From contig DATJGR010000207.1 in assembly GCA_035494855.1 (NCBI GenBank), forward strand, positions 1-21,852: a stretch of DNA of 21,852 nt, given 5' to 3'. The notes under the pieces were generated by a model. That model had not been told where the DNA came from. It did no database searches and saw nothing but the letters and a program-made list of their open reading frames with translations. Below are positions 1 to 7,968 of this stretch, piece after piece. Origin of the DNA: DATJGR01 sp035494855. Its GTDB lineage: Bacteria; Pseudomonadota; Gammaproteobacteria; Pseudomonadales; Azotimanducaceae. The number at the start of each line of letters is the position of its first letter. The stretch's first letter is position 1. A program made the position numbers and the translations under genes.

Positions 1-860
1 TCGAACTGGGCAGCGTCTGGGGCCGACTCGGCGCGGAAGAGGTGATACTCGAGGCGCTCGAAGACTTTCTTCCGATGGTGGATGCGCGCATCGCCCGAGA
101 TGCAAAGAAGATTTTCGAAGCACAGGGTTTGGATGTGCGCCTCGGTGCGCGCGTCATCGGTTCTTCCGTCAAAGGTAAATCGGTCACGGTGACGTATCAG
201 GACAAGGCCGGCGAACAACAGCTGACGTTCGATAAGCTGATCGTCTCGGTGGGCCGACGCCCTTACACGAAAGGGCTGCTCGCACCGGATTGCGGCGTGA
301 ATCTCGACGAGCGCGGATTTCTGTTCGTGAACGACGTCTGTGCGACCGACGCGCCCCAGGTGTACGCGGTGGGCGACAGCGTTCGCGGGCCGATGCTTGC
401 GCACAAAGGTATGGAAGAAGGTGTGATGGTCGCGGAGCGCATTGGCGGCAAGAAGCCGATGGTTAACTACGACTGCATACCGTCGGTCGTCTACACGCAC
501 CCGGAGATCGCGTGGGTCGGCAAAACCGAACAGGAAGTGAAGAGCAGTGGCGAAGCGTACAACGTCGGCAGCTTCAATTTCTCCGCCAACGGTCGCGCAC
601 TGGCTGCGGCCGACTCGGAGGGGTTGGTGAAAGTCGTCGCGGACGCGGAGTCGGATCGGATCCTCGGCGTTCACATCCTGGGTCCGCAAGCCTCGGAGTT
701 GATCGCACAAGCGGTGATTGCAATGGAGTTCTCGGCGAGCGCTGAAGATCTGGCGTTGACGATGTTCGCGCATCCGACGCTCTCGGAAGCGGTGCACGAG
801 GCTGCGTTGGGGGTGGCCGGCCACGCGATTCACACGATCAATCGAAAAAAGAAAACGTAA
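1..860 (+). CDS. lpdA: Dihydrolipoyl dehydrogenase (E3), 3' part only
   Basis: This is the FAD-dependent E3 subunit of 2-oxoacid dehydrogenase complexes, which reoxidises dihydrolipoyl groups and passes electrons to NAD+. The gene is cut by the window edge. The first complete codon is at 3 and 285 residues remain of a family that is usually about 470-480. The N-terminal FAD site and redox-active cysteine pair lie outside. Visible are the start of the NAD-binding domain (ELGSVWGRLGAE, with GAE as the end of the second nucleotide-binding motif), the FAD-contacting AVGDSVRGPMLAHKGMEEG, and the dimerisation domain with the catalytic-His motif FAHPTLSEAVHEAAL close to the end. It lies 13 nt before sucC, the usual sucAB-lpd-sucCD order, so it probably serves 2-oxoglutarate dehydrogenase. 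An internal GTG at 42 is not the real start, because the conserved frame continues upstream to the window edge. Confidence 0.95.
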   Translation, partial: ELGSVWGRLGAEEVILEALEDFLPMVDARIARDAKKIFEAQGLDVRLGARVIGSSVKGKSVTVTYQDKAGEQQLTFDKLIVSVGRRPYTKGLLAPDCGVNLDERGFLFVNDVCATDAPQVYAVGDSVRGPMLAHKGMEEGVMVAERIGGKKPMVNYDCIPSVVYTHPEIAWVGKTEQEVKSSGEAYNVGSFNFSANGRALAAADSEGLVKVVADAESDRILGVHILGPQASELIAQAVIAMEFSASAEDLALTMFAHPTLSEAVHEAALGVAGHAIHTINRKKKT

Positions 861-873
861 CGGAACCACATAC

Positions 874-2043
874 ATGAATCTGCACGAATACCAAGCAAAA
901 CAGCTTTTTGCCGAATATGGTCTGCCCGTTTCGACCGGGTATGCGGTCGATACACCGCAAGCCGCGGTCGAGGCGGCGAAGAAAATCGGCGGGAACAAAT
1001 GGGTGGTCAAAGTTCAGGTGCACGCGGGAGGCCGTGGCAAGGCCGGCGGCGTGAAACTGGCGGACACAACGGCCGAAGTAGAAGCGTTCGCGAAGAAATG
1101 GCTGGGTAAACGTCTCGTGACGATACAGACCGACGAACACGGCCAGCCCGTCAGCAAGATCTACGTCGAGAGTTGCACCGACATCGAACGTGAACTGTAT
1201 CTCGGGGCGGTGATCGACCGCGCAACGCGTCGCGTCGTATTCATGTCGTCGACCGAAGGCGGCATCGAAATCGAAAAGGTCGCGGAAGAGACGCCGGAAA
1301 AGATCATTCGAACGACCATCGACCCGTTCGTCGGTGCACAACCGTATCAAGGCCGCGAGATCGCATTCGCGCTCGGACTGAAGGGCGCGCAGGTGAATCA
1401 GTTCGCCAATCTATTCGTGAACCTGTCGCGGTTGTTCCACGAGTGCGACTGCTCGCTTCTCGAAGTGAATCCGCTGGTCATCACGAAGGCCGGCAACATC
1501 CATTGTCTCGACGCCAAGGTGAACATCGACGGGAATGCGCTGTTCCGTCAGAAGCGGCTGGCCGCCATGCACGACGTGAGCCAGGAAGACGAACGCGAAG
1601 GACTCGCTGCGAAGTTCAACCTCAACTACGTCGCGCTCGACGGCAACATCGGTTGCATGGTGAACGGGGCGGGATTGGCGATGGGCACCATGGACCTCGT
1701 GAAGACTCACGGCGGGCAGCCGGCGAACTTTCTCGATGTGGGCGGTAGCGCCAGCAAGGAATCGGTAGGCGAAGCATTCAAGATCATTCTCTCCGACAAG
1801 AACGTCAAAGCGGTGTTGATCAACATCTTCGGCGGTATCGTAAGTTGCGTGACGATTGCCGACGGCATCATCGCGGCTGTGAAGGAAGTGGGCGTGAACG
1901 TTCCCGTTGTGGTCCGCTTCGAAGGAAACAATTCCACTAAGGGGTCGGCCCGGTTGGCTGAAAGCGGGCTCAACATCATTGCCGCGAAGACTCTGGTAGA
2001 TGCGGCCAAAAAAGTAGTGAAGGCAGCCGGGGGCAAAGCATGA
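874..2043 (+). CDS. sucC: Succinyl-CoA synthetase, beta subunit
   Basis: This subunit works with SucD to convert succinyl-CoA, ADP (or GDP) and phosphate to succinate, CoA and ATP/GTP, the substrate-level phosphorylation step of the TCA cycle. At 389 residues it has the family's normal length. The start MNLHEYQAKQLFAEYGLP is typical, and an N-terminal ATP-grasp domain follows, with the glycine-rich VQVHAGGRGKAGGVK loop near residues 47-61. The C-terminal CoA-ligase half carries FLDVGGSAS, NIFGGIVSC and VRFEGNNSTKG. The ATG at 874 is only 13 nt after the lpdA stop, and the upstream CGGAACC is a weak ribosome-binding site, so translation may be partly coupled. The stop overlaps the sucD start in an ATGA junction. 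No residue is visibly abnormal. Confidence 0.97.
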   Translation: MNLHEYQAKQLFAEYGLPVSTGYAVDTPQAAVEAAKKIGGNKWVVKVQVHAGGRGKAGGVKLADTTAEVEAFAKKWLGKRLVTIQTDEHGQPVSKIYVESCTDIERELYLGAVIDRATRRVVFMSSTEGGIEIEKVAEETPEKIIRTTIDPFVGAQPYQGREIAFALGLKGAQVNQFANLFVNLSRLFHECDCSLLEVNPLVITKAGNIHCLDAKVNIDGNALFRQKRLAAMHDVSQEDEREGLAAKFNLNYVALDGNIGCMVNGAGLAMGTMDLVKTHGGQPANFLDVGGSASKESVGEAFKIILSDKNVKAVLINIFGGIVSCVTIADGIIAAVKEVGVNVPVVVRFEGNNSTKGSARLAESGLNIIAAKTLVDAAKKVVKAAGGKA

Positions 2044-2915
2044 GCATTCTGATCAACAAGCGCACCAAGGTGATCTGCCAGGGCTTCACCGGCGCGCAAG
2101 GCACGCTCCACAGCGAACAGGCGTTGGCTTATGGCACCAGACTCGTCGGTGGCGTTACGCCCGGCAAAGGCGGTACGAAGCACCTCGGGTTGCCGGTGTT
2201 CGATACGGTTCACGATGCAGTAGAGGCCACCGGCGCGACGGCGTCGGTAATTTACGTACCCGCGCCGTTCAGCAAAGACTCGATCCTCGAAGCCATCTCC
2301 GCGGGGCTGAAGCTGGTGGTGTGTATCACCGAAGGCATTCCCACGCTCGACATGCTGGCGATCAAAGCGCGGCTCGCCGTGAGCCAGACGCGTTTGATCG
2401 GCCCGAACTGCCCCGGTGTCATCACGCCGGGCGAGTGCAAGATCGGCATCATGCCGGGAGACATTCACCTGCCGGGACGCGTCGGCATCGTGTCCCGTTC
2501 CGGCACGCTGACGTACGAGGCGGTCAAACAAACGACCGATCGTGGGTTCGGCCAGAGCAGCTGCGTCGGCATCGGCGGTGATCCGATACCGGGCAGCCAC
2601 TTCATCGACATTCTGGCGCTGTTCGAGAAAGACCCGGCCACCGAAGCGATCGTGATGGTCGGCGAGATCGGCGGCACGGCGGAGGAAGAAGCGGCGGCAT
2701 TCATCAAGGAGAACGTCAGCAAGCCTGTGGTGTCGTACATTGCCGGCGTAACGGCGCCGCCGGGCAAACGAATGGGTCACGCGGGCGCCATCATCGCCGG
2801 TGGTAAAGGTACTGCCGACGAGAAGTTCGCTGCGTTGAAGGGCGCCGGTGTGAAGACCGTACGCAGCCTTGCCGACATCGGCAGCGCACTTGCGAAGGTC
2901 ACCGGATGGAAGTGA
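2040..2915 (+). CDS. sucD: Succinyl-CoA synthetase, alpha subunit
   Basis: The alpha subunit carries the transient phosphohistidine and binds CoA through its N-terminal Rossmann domain. It is 291 residues long, the usual size. It begins MSILINKRTKVICQGFTG, with the CoA-binding segment GFTGAQGTLHSEQALAYG near residues 15-32. It contains GPNCPGVITPG and the catalytic KRMGHAGAIIAGGKGTA, where His247 matches the phosphorylated histidine of the family. The ATG at 2040 overlaps the sucC stop by 4 nt, consistent with coupled, equal production of the two subunits. A 67-nt gap with a heat-shock promoter follows before htpG, and I see no terminator between them, so some readthrough into htpG is possible. 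Confidence 0.97.
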   Translation: MSILINKRTKVICQGFTGAQGTLHSEQALAYGTRLVGGVTPGKGGTKHLGLPVFDTVHDAVEATGATASVIYVPAPFSKDSILEAISAGLKLVVCITEGIPTLDMLAIKARLAVSQTRLIGPNCPGVITPGECKIGIMPGDIHLPGRVGIVSRSGTLTYEAVKQTTDRGFGQSSCVGIGGDPIPGSHFIDILALFEKDPATEAIVMVGEIGGTAEEEAAAFIKENVSKPVVSYIAGVTAPPGKRMGHAGAIIAGGKGTADEKFAALKGAGVKTVRSLADIGSALAKVTGWK

Positions 2916-2920
2916 ACCGG

Positions 2921-2949
2921 CTTGATTTACCGCGGGACATCCCCATAAA
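2921..2949 (+). promoter_or_regulatory. Sigma-32 (heat-shock) promoter of htpG
   Basis: The -35 element CTTGATT (2921-2927) and the -10 element CCCCATAAA (2941-2949) are separated by exactly 13 nt. The consensus for RpoH promoters in gammaproteobacteria is CTTGAAA, a spacer of about 13-17 nt, then CCCCATnT. The match and spacing are very good, and the gene downstream is a classic heat-shock gene. Transcription should start near 2957, giving an htpG leader of about 26 nt. The start site is inferred. Confidence 0.82.
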
Positions 2950-2982
2950 AGCGGCTGTTTTGTTAGCACGCGGAGCGGTGCC

Positions 2983-4908
2983 ATGGCAGAGGTGAAACAG
3001 GCCGAACAAACCCTCGGATTTCAGGCAGAGGCGAAGCAGCTCCTGCAGTTGATGATCCACTCCCTGTATTCGAACAAGGAGATTTTCCTGCGGGAGTTGA
3101 TCTCGAATGCGTCCGACGCGGTCGACAAGCTCCGGTTCGAGGCGCTCGAGCGACCGGCGCTGCTGGAAGAAGACGCCGACCTGCGCATCCGCATCTCGGT
3201 CAACGAAGAAGCGAAAACCATCACCATCTCCGATAACGGCATCGGTATGTCGCGCGAAGAGGCGATCGCGAACCTGGGCACGATCGCGAAATCGGGCACG
3301 GCGGAGTTTCTGTCGAAGCTCTCGGGTGATCGGAAGAAAGACGCTGCATTGATCGGTCAATTCGGTGTCGGTTTCTACAGCGCGTTCATCGTGGCCGACA
3401 GCGTAGACGTACTGACGCGACGCGCCGACGAGCCCGACGACGCTGCGACGCGTTGGCGTTCGAGCGGAGAGTCCGACTTTACGGTTGCGGCTGATACGAA
3501 GGCGACTCGCGGCACCGACGTTACGCTGCATCTGAAGGACGATGCGAAAGATTTCGCAGACGGCTACCGATTGCGCACCATCGTGCGCAAGTACTCCGAT
3601 CACATCGGGGTCGCGGTGGAGATGGAGAAGCAGTCTGTCGAAGCCGAAGACGAGAAATCCACGAAGAAGAAGGAGAAGGCGGTCGTCGAGTGGGAACCGG
3701 TCAATTCAGCGAAGGCGCTGTGGACGCGTCCGCGCACCGAGATCTCCGACGACGAATACAAGGAGTTCTACAAGCACGTTTCGCACGACTTCGACGATCC
3801 GCAGACGTGGAGCCACAACAAGGTCGAAGGCAAGCTCGAATACACGAGCCTGCTGTACGTGCCGAAGCACGCACCGTTCGACCTTTGGAACCGCGACGCG
3901 CCGCGCGGTCTCAAGCTCTACGTGCAGCGCGTGTACATCCTCGATCAGGCCGAGCAGTTCCTGCCGTTGTATCTGCGCTTCATCAAAGGCGTGCTCGATT
4001 CGAACGATCTGCCGCTGAACGTATCGCGCGAGCTGCTGCAGGAGGACGAGCGCGTTCAGAGTATCAAGAGTGCACTGACCAAGCGCGTGCTCGACATGCT
4101 GTCGAAACTGGCTGCGTCGGAGCCCGATGCCTATCGCAGCTTCTACAAGGATTTCGGCGAAGTCCTGAAGGAAGGTCCCGCGGAAGACTTCACCAATCGC
4201 GAGGCGATCGCGAAGCTGCTGCGGTTTTCGTCGACCCACACCGACGACGAACAGCCGACTGTTACGCTCGAAGATTACGTTTCGCGAATGAACGATGGTC
4301 AGAAGGAGATCTTCTACATCTGCGCAGACAACTTCGCGACCGCGAAAGGCTCTCCACAACTGGAGTTGCTGCGTAAACGCGGCGTCGAAGCGCTGCTGCT
4401 GCATGAGCGGCTCGACGACTGGCTGATGTCGACGCTGAGCGAGTTCGACGGAAAGCGATTCAGAGACATCGCGCGCGGTGAGCTCGAGCTTCCCGGTGCG
4501 GACGACGACGCGCAGGAAGAGGTTGCCGAGAAAGTCGGCGACGAGTTGTTGAAGCGGCTCAAGACAGTACTCGCCGACAAGGTTGCCGAGGTGCGGCGAT
4601 CGAAGCGTCTGACGACGTCGGCGGCCTGCCTGGTGCTCGACGAGCATGCCATGGGCGCGCAGATGCGTCGGATCATGGAAGCGGCCGGACAACGCGTTCC
4701 CGACGCGAAGCCGAACTTCGAAATCAACCCATCGCACCCGCTCGTTGGGAGGCTCGATGCCGAGGTCGACGAAAACCGGTTCCGAGAACTGGCGCTCGTG
4801 CTGTTCGATCAGGCCGCGTTGGCGGATGGCGGCCAGTTGAGCGATCCGGCCGCGTATGTGACGAGATTGAATGCGTTGCTGCTGGAGTTGCTCGGCGGCC
4901 GCGGTTGA
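2983..4908 (+). CDS. htpG: Hsp90-family chaperone HtpG
   Basis: This is the bacterial Hsp90, a cytoplasmic ATP-dependent dimeric chaperone that acts late in client folding. At 641 residues it is full length. The N-terminal GHKL ATPase domain shows LISNASDAVDKLRFEAL (about residues 39-55), the adenine-binding DNGIGM (Asp84), and the lid GQFGVGFYSAF (from Gly125). The charged stretch near residue 220 (EDEKSTKKKEK) marks the linker to the middle domain. That domain has LYVQRVYILDQAEQFLP and the arginine-bearing PLNVSRELLQ, and a dimerisation domain follows. The ATG at 2983 is preceded by CGGAGCGG as ribosome-binding site. The sigma-32 promoter just upstream predicts heat induction. The stop overlaps the TTG start of prmB. 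Its position directly after sucCD is not one I recognise from well-known relatives. Confidence 0.97.
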   Translation: MAEVKQAEQTLGFQAEAKQLLQLMIHSLYSNKEIFLRELISNASDAVDKLRFEALERPALLEEDADLRIRISVNEEAKTITISDNGIGMSREEAIANLGTIAKSGTAEFLSKLSGDRKKDAALIGQFGVGFYSAFIVADSVDVLTRRADEPDDAATRWRSSGESDFTVAADTKATRGTDVTLHLKDDAKDFADGYRLRTIVRKYSDHIGVAVEMEKQSVEAEDEKSTKKKEKAVVEWEPVNSAKALWTRPRTEISDDEYKEFYKHVSHDFDDPQTWSHNKVEGKLEYTSLLYVPKHAPFDLWNRDAPRGLKLYVQRVYILDQAEQFLPLYLRFIKGVLDSNDLPLNVSRELLQEDERVQSIKSALTKRVLDMLSKLAASEPDAYRSFYKDFGEVLKEGPAEDFTNREAIAKLLRFSSTHTDDEQPTVTLEDYVSRMNDGQKEIFYICADNFATAKGSPQLELLRKRGVEALLLHERLDDWLMSTLSEFDGKRFRDIARGELELPGADDDAQEEVAEKVGDELLKRLKTVLADKVAEVRRSKRLTTSAACLVLDEHAMGAQMRRIMEAAGQRVPDAKPNFEINPSHPLVGRLDAEVDENRFRELALVLFDQAALADGGQLSDPAAYVTRLNALLLELLGGRG

Positions 4909-5801
4909 CGGACCAACCATTGAACGCGTGGGACGAACTGGAAACCGTAGGGGACTATCTGCGCTGGATGGCGACGAAGCTGTCGCGCGCGGACGTTCAT
5001 TACGGTCACGGTACCGATAACGCGTGGGACGAAGCGCTGGCGCTGCTGTGCGGCCGCCTGGGCATCGCAGCGGAGAAGGTCGAGTTCGTGCTTGGCTCGA
5101 AATTGACGGGCGCGGAGCGGCGCGAACTCGTTCGCCTGCTGGAGCGCCGTATCGTGCACCACGTGCCGGTGCCGTATCTGGTCGGTGAGGCGTGGTTTGC
5201 CGGACGCCGTTATCTGATCGAGCCCGGTGTGCTGATCCCGCGGTCGCCGATCGCCGAGTTGATCACGTCGGAATTCGCGCCCTGGTTGGGTCGTTTTCCC
5301 GATCGGATCCTGGATCTCTGTACCGGCTCCGGTTGCATCGGCATCGCATGCGCGCATGCGTTCCCGTATGCGGAGGTCGTGCTATCGGACATCGACGACG
5401 GCGCGTTGACGTTGGCGGCTCGAAACGTATCACTGCATCGGGTCGGCGATCGGGTCTCCGTGGCTCGCGCCGATGTATTCGAGGGCCTCGACGTGTCGAC
5501 CTTCGACCTCATCGTGACGAATCCCCCGTATGTCGACGCGCTCGACCTCGCAGCGCTGCCGGCCGAGTACCGGCACGAGCCAACGCGTGCGCTTGCGGCT
5601 GGCGACGATGGGCTCGACATCATCCGACGGATTCTATCGGGCGCGCGGCGCTGGCTCGCCGAAGACGGCGTGTTGGTCGGCGAAGTCGGCAGCAGCGCCG
5701 ACAACCTGCTGGTGGCGTTTCCCGAACTGCCATTTGTCTGGCCCGAACTGCAACACGGCGGACACGGCGTGTTCGTTCTCGAGGCATCCGGGTTGTCTTG
5801 A
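4905..5801 (+). CDS. prmB: Ribosomal protein L3 N5-glutamine methyltransferase PrmB
   Basis: PrmB uses S-adenosylmethionine to methylate a glutamine side chain of ribosomal protein L3 during 50S assembly. The N-terminal helical region contains YGHGTDNAWDEA, which closely resembles E. coli PrmB and separates it from the release-factor enzyme PrmC. SAM motif I is DLCTGSGCIGIA starting at Asp137. The catalytic NPPY motif begins at Asn206 and is followed by VDALDL, then YRHEP, all PrmB-like. At 298 residues it is slightly shorter than the E. coli protein, as I recall it. I chose the TTG at 4905 because it overlaps the htpG stop (TTGA) and gives the right N-terminal length. Another TTG at 4920 is possible. 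Translation is probably coupled to htpG, so heat shock may also raise PrmB. This is inferred. Confidence 0.93.
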   Translation: MTDQPLNAWDELETVGDYLRWMATKLSRADVHYGHGTDNAWDEALALLCGRLGIAAEKVEFVLGSKLTGAERRELVRLLERRIVHHVPVPYLVGEAWFAGRRYLIEPGVLIPRSPIAELITSEFAPWLGRFPDRILDLCTGSGCIGIACAHAFPYAEVVLSDIDDGALTLAARNVSLHRVGDRVSVARADVFEGLDVSTFDLIVTNPPYVDALDLAALPAEYRHEPTRALAAGDDGLDIIRRILSGARRWLAEDGVLVGEVGSSADNLLVAFPELPFVWPELQHGGHGVFVLEASGLS

Positions 5802-5821
5802 TCTGGGTGAGCGCCGATACT
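5793..5821 (+). promoter_or_regulatory. Candidate sigma-70 promoter for aroC
   Basis: TTGTCT (5793-5798) and GATACT (5816-5821) each match the sigma-70 hexamers at four of six positions, and their spacer is the ideal 17 nt. The -35 box lies across the last codons of prmB. Transcription would start near 5828, leaving a leader of roughly 90 nt before aroC. This was found by eye and has no experimental support. Confidence 0.4.
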
Positions 5822-5833
5822 GCGCGCGGCGCT
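5810..5833 (+). other. GC-rich hairpin between prmB and aroC
   Basis: AGCGCCG (5810-5816) and CGGCGCT (5827-5833) are perfect reverse complements around a 10-nt loop. No T tract follows, so it is not a standard intrinsic terminator. It could weaken readthrough from htpG-prmB or protect the 3' end of that transcript. It overlaps the candidate aroC promoter. The remaining bases up to 5916 show nothing else I can name. Confidence 0.3.
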
Positions 5834-5916
5834 TCGGACAGCGTTAATGGGTGACCGACGGTGCCGGGCACAGTCCGCCACTTATTCCGAGCAACGATCT
5901 GCATCGGACGAGTTCT

Positions 5917-6993
5917 ATGGCAGGCAATACGTTCGGAAGAACATTCACCGTTACGACTTTCGGTGAAAGTCACGGGCCGTCTATCGGCGCGATCGTGGAT
6001 GGCTGTCCGCCGGGATTGCCCCTCAACGAGTCCGATCTGCAGGGCGACCTGGATCGCCGCCGCCCCGGGCAATCGAAGTACACCACGCAGCGCGACGAAG
6101 CCGATGAGGTGCGGATACTTTCCGGTGTATTCGAAGGCGTCACGACAGGCACGCCGATCGGCATGGTGATCGACAACACCGACCAACGCAGCCGCGACTA
6201 CAGCAAGATCCAGGACGTTTTCCGTCCCGCACACGCCGATTACACCTACCAGAAAAAGTACGGCATTCGCGACTATCGCGGCGGCGGCCGCTCGTCGGCA
6301 CGCGAGACGGCGATGCGGGTGGCGGCAGGCGCCATCGCGAAAAAATACCTGGCGCAGCAGTTTGGCGCATCGGTGCGCGGCTACCTCGCACAGATCGGTA
6401 CCATCCGACCGCAAACGATCGATTGGAACGAAGTCGACCGCAATCCATTCTTCTGCCCTGACGCGGAGGCGGTTCCAAAGATCGCCGAGTTCATCGAGCG
6501 GTTGCGCAAGGATGGCGATTCGATCGGCGCACGCGTGACCGTTGTCGCCAGCGGCGTGCCGGTGGGTTTGGGCGAACCGGTTTTCGACAAGCTCGACGCC
6601 GACATCGCGCGTGCGTTGATGAGCATCAATGCGGTGAAAGGTGTGGAACTCGGTGCCGGCTTCGACGTCGTGCAGCAACGCGGTACCGAGCATCGCGACG
6701 AAATGACTTCAACCGGATTTCTGAGCAACAACGCGGGCGGAGTGCTGGGCGGAATCTCCACGGGGCAGGACATCGTCGCGAGCATTGCGCTCAAGCCGAC
6801 ATCGAGCCTGCGGTTGCCGGGACGGAGCCTCAACGAGCAGGGTGAGGAAGTGGAAGTGGTCACCACCGGACGGCACGATCCGTGTGTGGGAATACGCGCC
6901 ACACCGATCGCTGAGGCGATGCTGGCGCTCGTGCTGATGGACCATCTGATGCGTCAGCGGGCGCAGAACCCGAGTTGGCTCGACGGCGCCTGA
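5917..6993 (+). CDS. aroC: Chorismate synthase
   Basis: AroC performs the last step of the shikimate pathway, converting 5-enolpyruvylshikimate-3-phosphate to chorismate with reduced FMN as cofactor. Chorismate feeds the tryptophan enzymes encoded further along the window, as well as folate and quinones. The protein of 358 residues is close to the usual 360. Family signatures are TTFGESHG near the N-terminus, LDRRRPGQSKYTTQRDE, and the FMN/substrate region RPAHADYTYQKKYGIRDYRG followed by GGRSSARETA. I placed the start at ATG 5917 (MAGNTFGRTFTV). The frame stays open upstream to an ATG at 5851, but those 22 residues have no family counterpart. The stop is 19 nt from the convergent LysR gene. 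Confidence 0.96.
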   Translation: MAGNTFGRTFTVTTFGESHGPSIGAIVDGCPPGLPLNESDLQGDLDRRRPGQSKYTTQRDEADEVRILSGVFEGVTTGTPIGMVIDNTDQRSRDYSKIQDVFRPAHADYTYQKKYGIRDYRGGGRSSARETAMRVAAGAIAKKYLAQQFGASVRGYLAQIGTIRPQTIDWNEVDRNPFFCPDAEAVPKIAEFIERLRKDGDSIGARVTVVASGVPVGLGEPVFDKLDADIARALMSINAVKGVELGAGFDVVQQRGTEHRDEMTSTGFLSNNAGGVLGGISTGQDIVASIALKPTSSLRLPGRSLNEQGEEVEVVTTGRHDPCVGIRATPIAEAMLALVLMDHLMRQRAQNPSWLDGA

Positions 6994-7012
6994 TCGCGCC
7001 ATTGCGTGGTCG

Positions 7013-7885
7013 TTAGTCCGCGAAGTTTCGAAGAACCTCGAGAAACGCGTTTGCTGGATTCGACAACGTGCGCGCGGGATTGGTGATGGCCCCGAGATCG
7101 CGGCCGAGCAACTCGCAGTCGACGTCGAGGCGTACCAGTGGCGCTCGAACCATCGTCGCTGGCAACACGCTCCAACCGAGCCCGATGCCGACCAGCATGC
7201 CGATCGTCTCCAGATAGTTGGTCGCCATCGCCGTGCGCAACGGCAATCCGGCGCGGGTAAAGCGTTCGGCAACGATGCGGCCGGTGTAAGTGCCGAGACC
7301 TGGAAGAATCGCCGGAAATGTCGATAGTCGATCGAGCGCGATGCGCCTCTGCGTAGCAAGTGGGTGATCGGCGGCGACGGTGAACGCGAGAGGATCGTGC
7401 CACAGCCGTTCGCTCTTCAGCTTCGGTTCCGGCTGCGGCGCCAGCGTAACGACCGCGAGCTCCGTGCGGCCGTTGCGTACCAGTTCATGTGCGGCTTCGG
7501 AGTCGACGAACTCGATGTCGAGCTCGACATCAGTGAATCGTTGGGAGAACGCTTTGAGTACGGGCGCGAGACGGTGTAATCCGACGTGGTGGCTGGTCGC
7601 CAACGCCAGGCGACCGTCGATGCGCCGATGCAAATTGCGCAACATCACTTCCGTGTCGGCTAGTCCGCTCAGCAACTCGATCGCGCGTGGCTTCAGCAAC
7701 GCGCCGGCTTCAGTCAGGTAAACGCGCTTGCCGACGCGGTCGAACAACGACACGCCGACGCTGGCCTCGAGCGCTTGGATGCGCTTCGTGATGGCGGGCT
7801 GCGTGAGGTGGAGTTGCTCGGCCGCGCGCGAAAAAGAGGCGTTATCGGCGACGGCGATGAAAGCTCGTAGTTCATTCCATTGCAT
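7013..7885 (-). CDS. LysR-type transcriptional regulator, divergent from leuC
   Basis: This is a 290-residue LysR-family regulator and the only gene on the minus strand. The N-terminal winged helix-turn-helix reads FSRAAEQLHLTQPAITKRIQ (about residues 18-37), followed by the linker helix and VGVSLFDRVGKRVYLTEAG. The remainder, from about residue 90, fits the two-lobed effector-binding domain, with segments such as RLAPVLKAF and ADHPLATQRR. It diverges from leuC across an 83-bp gap, and LysR regulators commonly control a divergent neighbour and themselves from such a site. Control of leuCDB is therefore the most likely role, but the effector cannot be read from sequence. A LysR gene sits in this position in Pseudomonas too, as I recall. 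It does not look like enterobacterial LeuO specifically. Confidence 0.92.
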   Translation of the reverse strand: MQWNELRAFIAVADNASFSRAAEQLHLTQPAITKRIQALEASVGVSLFDRVGKRVYLTEAGALLKPRAIELLSGLADTEVMLRNLHRRIDGRLALATSHHVGLHRLAPVLKAFSQRFTDVELDIEFVDSEAAHELVRNGRTELAVVTLAPQPEPKLKSERLWHDPLAFTVAADHPLATQRRIALDRLSTFPAILPGLGTYTGRIVAERFTRAGLPLRTAMATNYLETIGMLVGIGLGWSVLPATMVRAPLVRLDVDCELLGRDLGAITNPARTLSNPANAFLEVLRNFAD

Positions 7886-7968
7886 GATCGAACTTATGAA
7901 AATAATGAATTTGTCTTATTTGAAGGGCGATCCTACCATGGCCGCCCTTTGACGGAAGGCGGGCAACT
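7886..7968. promoter_or_regulatory. LysR/leuC divergent promoter and leader region
   Basis: The first 40 bp beside the LysR start are strikingly AT-rich for this genome (around ATGAAAATAATGAATTTG, 7896-7913). This fits overlapping divergent promoters and LysR-type T-N11-A operator sites, though I cannot pick a unique -35/-10 pair. It contains the near-direct repeat ATGAAAATA / ATGAATTTG. The leuC-proximal half holds a 7-bp hairpin (listed separately) and GGAAGGCGGG as ribosome-binding site for the GTG at 7969. An 18-codon ORF also crosses it, discussed in the findings. Confidence 0.55.
7923..7949 (+). other. Hairpin in the leuC leader
   Basis: AAGGGCG (7923-7929) pairs perfectly with CGCCCTT (7943-7949) around a 13-nt loop, and two G-T wobbles can extend the base. 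Only three T residues follow, so intrinsic termination would be weak. It lies 19 nt upstream of the leuC start and could affect leader folding, translation or a binding protein. Confidence 0.3.

Noticed and set aside
1707..2984. 425-codon minus-strand open frame across sucC and sucD
   Set aside because: It is a shadow frame with no motifs. It spans two intact genes and would cover the htpG promoter.
3706..4920. 404-codon minus-strand open frame opposite htpG
   Set aside because: It is a shadow of htpG codon bias with no domain signature.
5851..5916. 22-codon N-terminal extension of aroC
   Set aside because: Chorismate synthases begin at the MAGNTFG-type sequence, and the extra residues match nothing in the family.
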